Assembly: GCA_031460505.1 (NCBI GenBank)
Contig: JAVKTT010000002.1
Coordinates: 186,001-250,000, forward strand
Direction: 5' to 3'
Source: JAAYTL01 sp031460505
Lineage (GTDB): Bacteria > Bacillota > Clostridia > Tissierellales > Tissierellaceae
Length of the DNA stretch: 64,000 nucleotides
In this document: in pieces, positions 62,521-64,000 of the stretch
Position numbering within the stretch: the first letter of the stretch is position 1
Layout of the letters: each line of letters starts with the position of its first letter
Program-made: the position numbers and the translations under genes
Notes under the pieces: generated by a model
The model's database searches: none
What the model saw: only the letters and a program-made list of their open reading frames with translations
What the model was told of the DNA's origin: nothing

Positions 62521-63585
62521 TTAATCTACTATTTCTTTTTTTACGTATTCAGAAGTCATTGCTCTTAATATTCCAGCATATGACAATTTAAATTCAACTT
62601 TTTCTCCAACCTTATAATTAACCTTACTATCTGATATGTCTAATATTAGGTGATCTGAGCTTCCCCCAAGTACTATTATGTCCTCATCTATAGGATACAA
62701 TGACCCAAAATCCATATCCTGTTTTCCTATAGCACAAATAGCTCTCTTACGAATGCCTCTATCTACAAATTTAGGTTTATTTCCAAATGCATCTAAACCA
62801 ATATTTCCATAAGGAACTGATGGTTTTTCTTTAATTTCTATGATTTCCACTTGTAGTATAAATGCATCATTTCTTGTTCCTTTTATTTGCTTACCATAGG
62901 CTGTTTCTATACCTAATACTAAAGATTCTCCTAATCTAAAATTATTCAATCTTTCACTTTTATAACTTCCTAATAGATGAAGTGAACTTGAGTTACCCCC
63001 TGATATTATTTTTAATTCTATATGATACTTTTCTTCTAATTCTTCACCTAACTTTATAAATTTATCTAATATCTCATTAGTCGGAATTAAGCCACCATAA
63101 CATGTTAAGTTTGTCCCTAATCCAATTATCTTAACTCCTTGTAATTTTAATGTTTCTTCAACTGAATTGAAAAGAGTCTCTTTATGAAAGTATCCTTCTC
63201 TTAAATCTCCTAAATCTACCATCAGGACAATATTGTGTGTTTTATCAAGTTTCAATGCTGCCTCTGATAATGCTCTAATTGTATCTATTTCAGAATTGAG
63301 AGATATATCCGCATACTGAACAGTTCTTTCCACTTCTGAGATCATTGGTAGTCTTGTCAATATTTTAGGTATGTCAAAATCCCTTAATCTAATAAGATTT
63401 TCTATTCTAGAATCAGCTAAGTAAGATACTCCTCCCTCTAAATACGCATTAGCAATTGTTGGGTTACCACAAAATACTTTAGTAACTCCTACAACTAATA
63501 TTCCTTCATCATTGCATAGTTTAACAATGTTTTTTACATTTTCTTTTAAAATCTGTAAATCTATTTTTAGCTTTGGATAATTCAT
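62521..63585 (-). CDS. orr: Ornithine racemase (alanine racemase-like PLP fold)
   Basis: 354 residues. Alanine racemase-type barrel: N-terminal VVGVTKVFCGNP holds the PLP lysine, SGGNSSSLH the phosphate-binding loop, and a C-terminal beta domain follows. The pattern matches Clostridium sticklandii ornithine racemase, which converts L- to D-ornithine before D-ornithine 4,5-aminomutase. The next gene upstream is a GlmL-like protein, and only one base separates its stop from this ATG, supporting an ornithine-degradation role. Confidence 0.87.
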   Translation of the reverse strand: MNYPKLKIDLQILKENVKNIVKLCNDEGILVVGVTKVFCGNPTIANAYLEGGVSYLADSRIENLIRLRDFDIPKILTRLPMISEVERTVQYADISLNSEIDTIRALSEAALKLDKTHNIVLMVDLGDLREGYFHKETLFNSVEETLKLQGVKIIGLGTNLTCYGGLIPTNEILDKFIKLGEELEEKYHIELKIISGGNSSSLHLLGSYKSERLNNFRLGESLVLGIETAYGKQIKGTRNDAFILQVEIIEIKEKPSVPYGNIGLDAFGNKPKFVDRGIRKRAICAIGKQDMDFGSLYPIDEDIIVLGGSSDHLILDISDSKVNYKVGEKVEFKLSYAGILRAMTSEYVKKEIVD

Positions 63586-63586
63586 A

Positions 63587-64000
63587 TCACTCCTCCTTAA
63601 GACTATCCATTAATAGCCTCAATGCATCCCTTGGGCACTTTTTAGCCATTACTCCTATAGAAGCCATTATATAATGATTGTCCAATAAAATTTTGATATC
63701 ATTACTTGGAAGCAAGTCATTTCCTCTATTAGAATTGGGGATTTCTTTTAAAATGGATTTCCCTATTTGAAGTTGTGTCAACGGCCCACCAGTACCTATT
63801 ATATATTTTACTTTTGTCAAATCCTTGCCTTCAGCTATGATCCTTTTACCACTTGGACCATATATTTGTTTAAGGGTTCCACAATGCCTTTTTATTGCTG
63901 TGATGGTTGCATATAATGTCAACTTTTCTACGAATTTCTTTTCTAAAGTAGTTTCAGGTATAGGTTTATAATTTAATATTATATCATTAAACTCTTCTAA
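63587..64000 (-). CDS. GlmL-like mutase accessory ATPase, 3' end
   Basis: Partial: the reading frame stays open through the right edge, so only the C-terminal 137 residues are present. KHCGTLKQIYGPSGKRIIAEGKDLTKVKYIIGTGGPLTQL and the C-terminal DNHYIMASIGVMAKKCP match the GlmL/MutL family, actin-fold proteins linked to B12-dependent glutamate and ornithine mutases. Stop TGA is followed by T and the orr ATG. Function as a reactivase is inferred from family and context. Confidence 0.82.
   Translation of the reverse strand, partial: LEEFNDIILNYKPIPETTLEKKFVEKLTLYATITAIKRHCGTLKQIYGPSGKRIIAEGKDLTKVKYIIGTGGPLTQLQIGKSILKEIPNSNRGNDLLPSNDIKILLDNHYIMASIGVMAKKCPRDALRLLMDSLKEE

Noticed and set aside
1..64000. 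Insertion sequences, prophage or integrase genes
   Set aside because: No transposase, integrase or phage structural gene was found in any frame that I read.

Overview
The window is low-GC DNA with tightly packed genes, nearly all on the minus strand, from an endospore-forming anaerobic Clostridia-type Firmicute. The evidence is a full eight-gene spoIIIA operon, spoIVB, sigK, a YhcN-type lipoprotein, T-box control of leuS, an iscR-iscS-iscU cluster, AmaP/Asp23, and ornithine racemase beside a mutase-reactivating ATPase (Stickland-type amino acid fermentation). A Tissierellia-like lineage is my best guess; no 16S gene is present to test it. I see no rRNA, tRNA, CRISPR array, insertion sequence or prophage.

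Region 1 (1-13600, read right to left): efp and a CD1247-type acidic protein, then spoIIIAA-AH behind a good SigE-type promoter, then a vegetative promoter driving asp23, amaP and a DUF2273 gene, followed by nusB, xseA, xseB, ispA, tlyA, recN and the 5' part of spoIVB. Region 2 (13700-28400): a complete type IV pilus operon, pilB-pilT-pilC-pilA-(Wzy/PglL-like ligase)-pilD-pilM-pilN-pilO-(SLH protein)-three prepilin-like genes-(beta-solenoid protein). It is unusual in carrying a PilO protein extended by a putative jelly-roll and a LysM domain, a repeat-rich SLH protein, and minor pilins without the canonical Glu5. These suggest an adaptation for fixing or aligning a pilus machine to a Gram-positive wall.

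Region 3 (28400-46600): YhcN lipoprotein, sigK, a class B penicillin-binding protein, then the conserved Clostridia backbone udk, U32 peptidase, O-methyltransferase, mltG, queT-like gene, rnj, fur, DUF1292, ruvX, an inserted aldo/keto reductase-ferredoxin gene, ireB, alaS, an AI-2E-type permease and iscU-iscS-iscR. Several intergenic gaps hold hairpins that work as terminators or may hide ribosome binding sites. alaS is preceded by three hairpins in a row.

Region 4 (46700-53750) is the accessory part: a cysteine-containing coat-like protein, a propeller-like protein, a family 2 glycosyltransferase, a nucleotide-sugar dehydrogenase, a CgeB-like/GT2 fusion whose second half is a paralogue of the free GT2, a NodB-like deacetylase and a DUF3343 protein. 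The first two genes diverge from a sporulation-type promoter pair sharing one palindromic -10 element. I infer a spore-surface protein and glycan locus. Region 5 (53800-64000): ridA, degV, leuS with its T-box leader, asnS, a RocB-like M20 peptidase, rarA, ornithine racemase and the 3' part of a GlmL-like gene that runs off the window.
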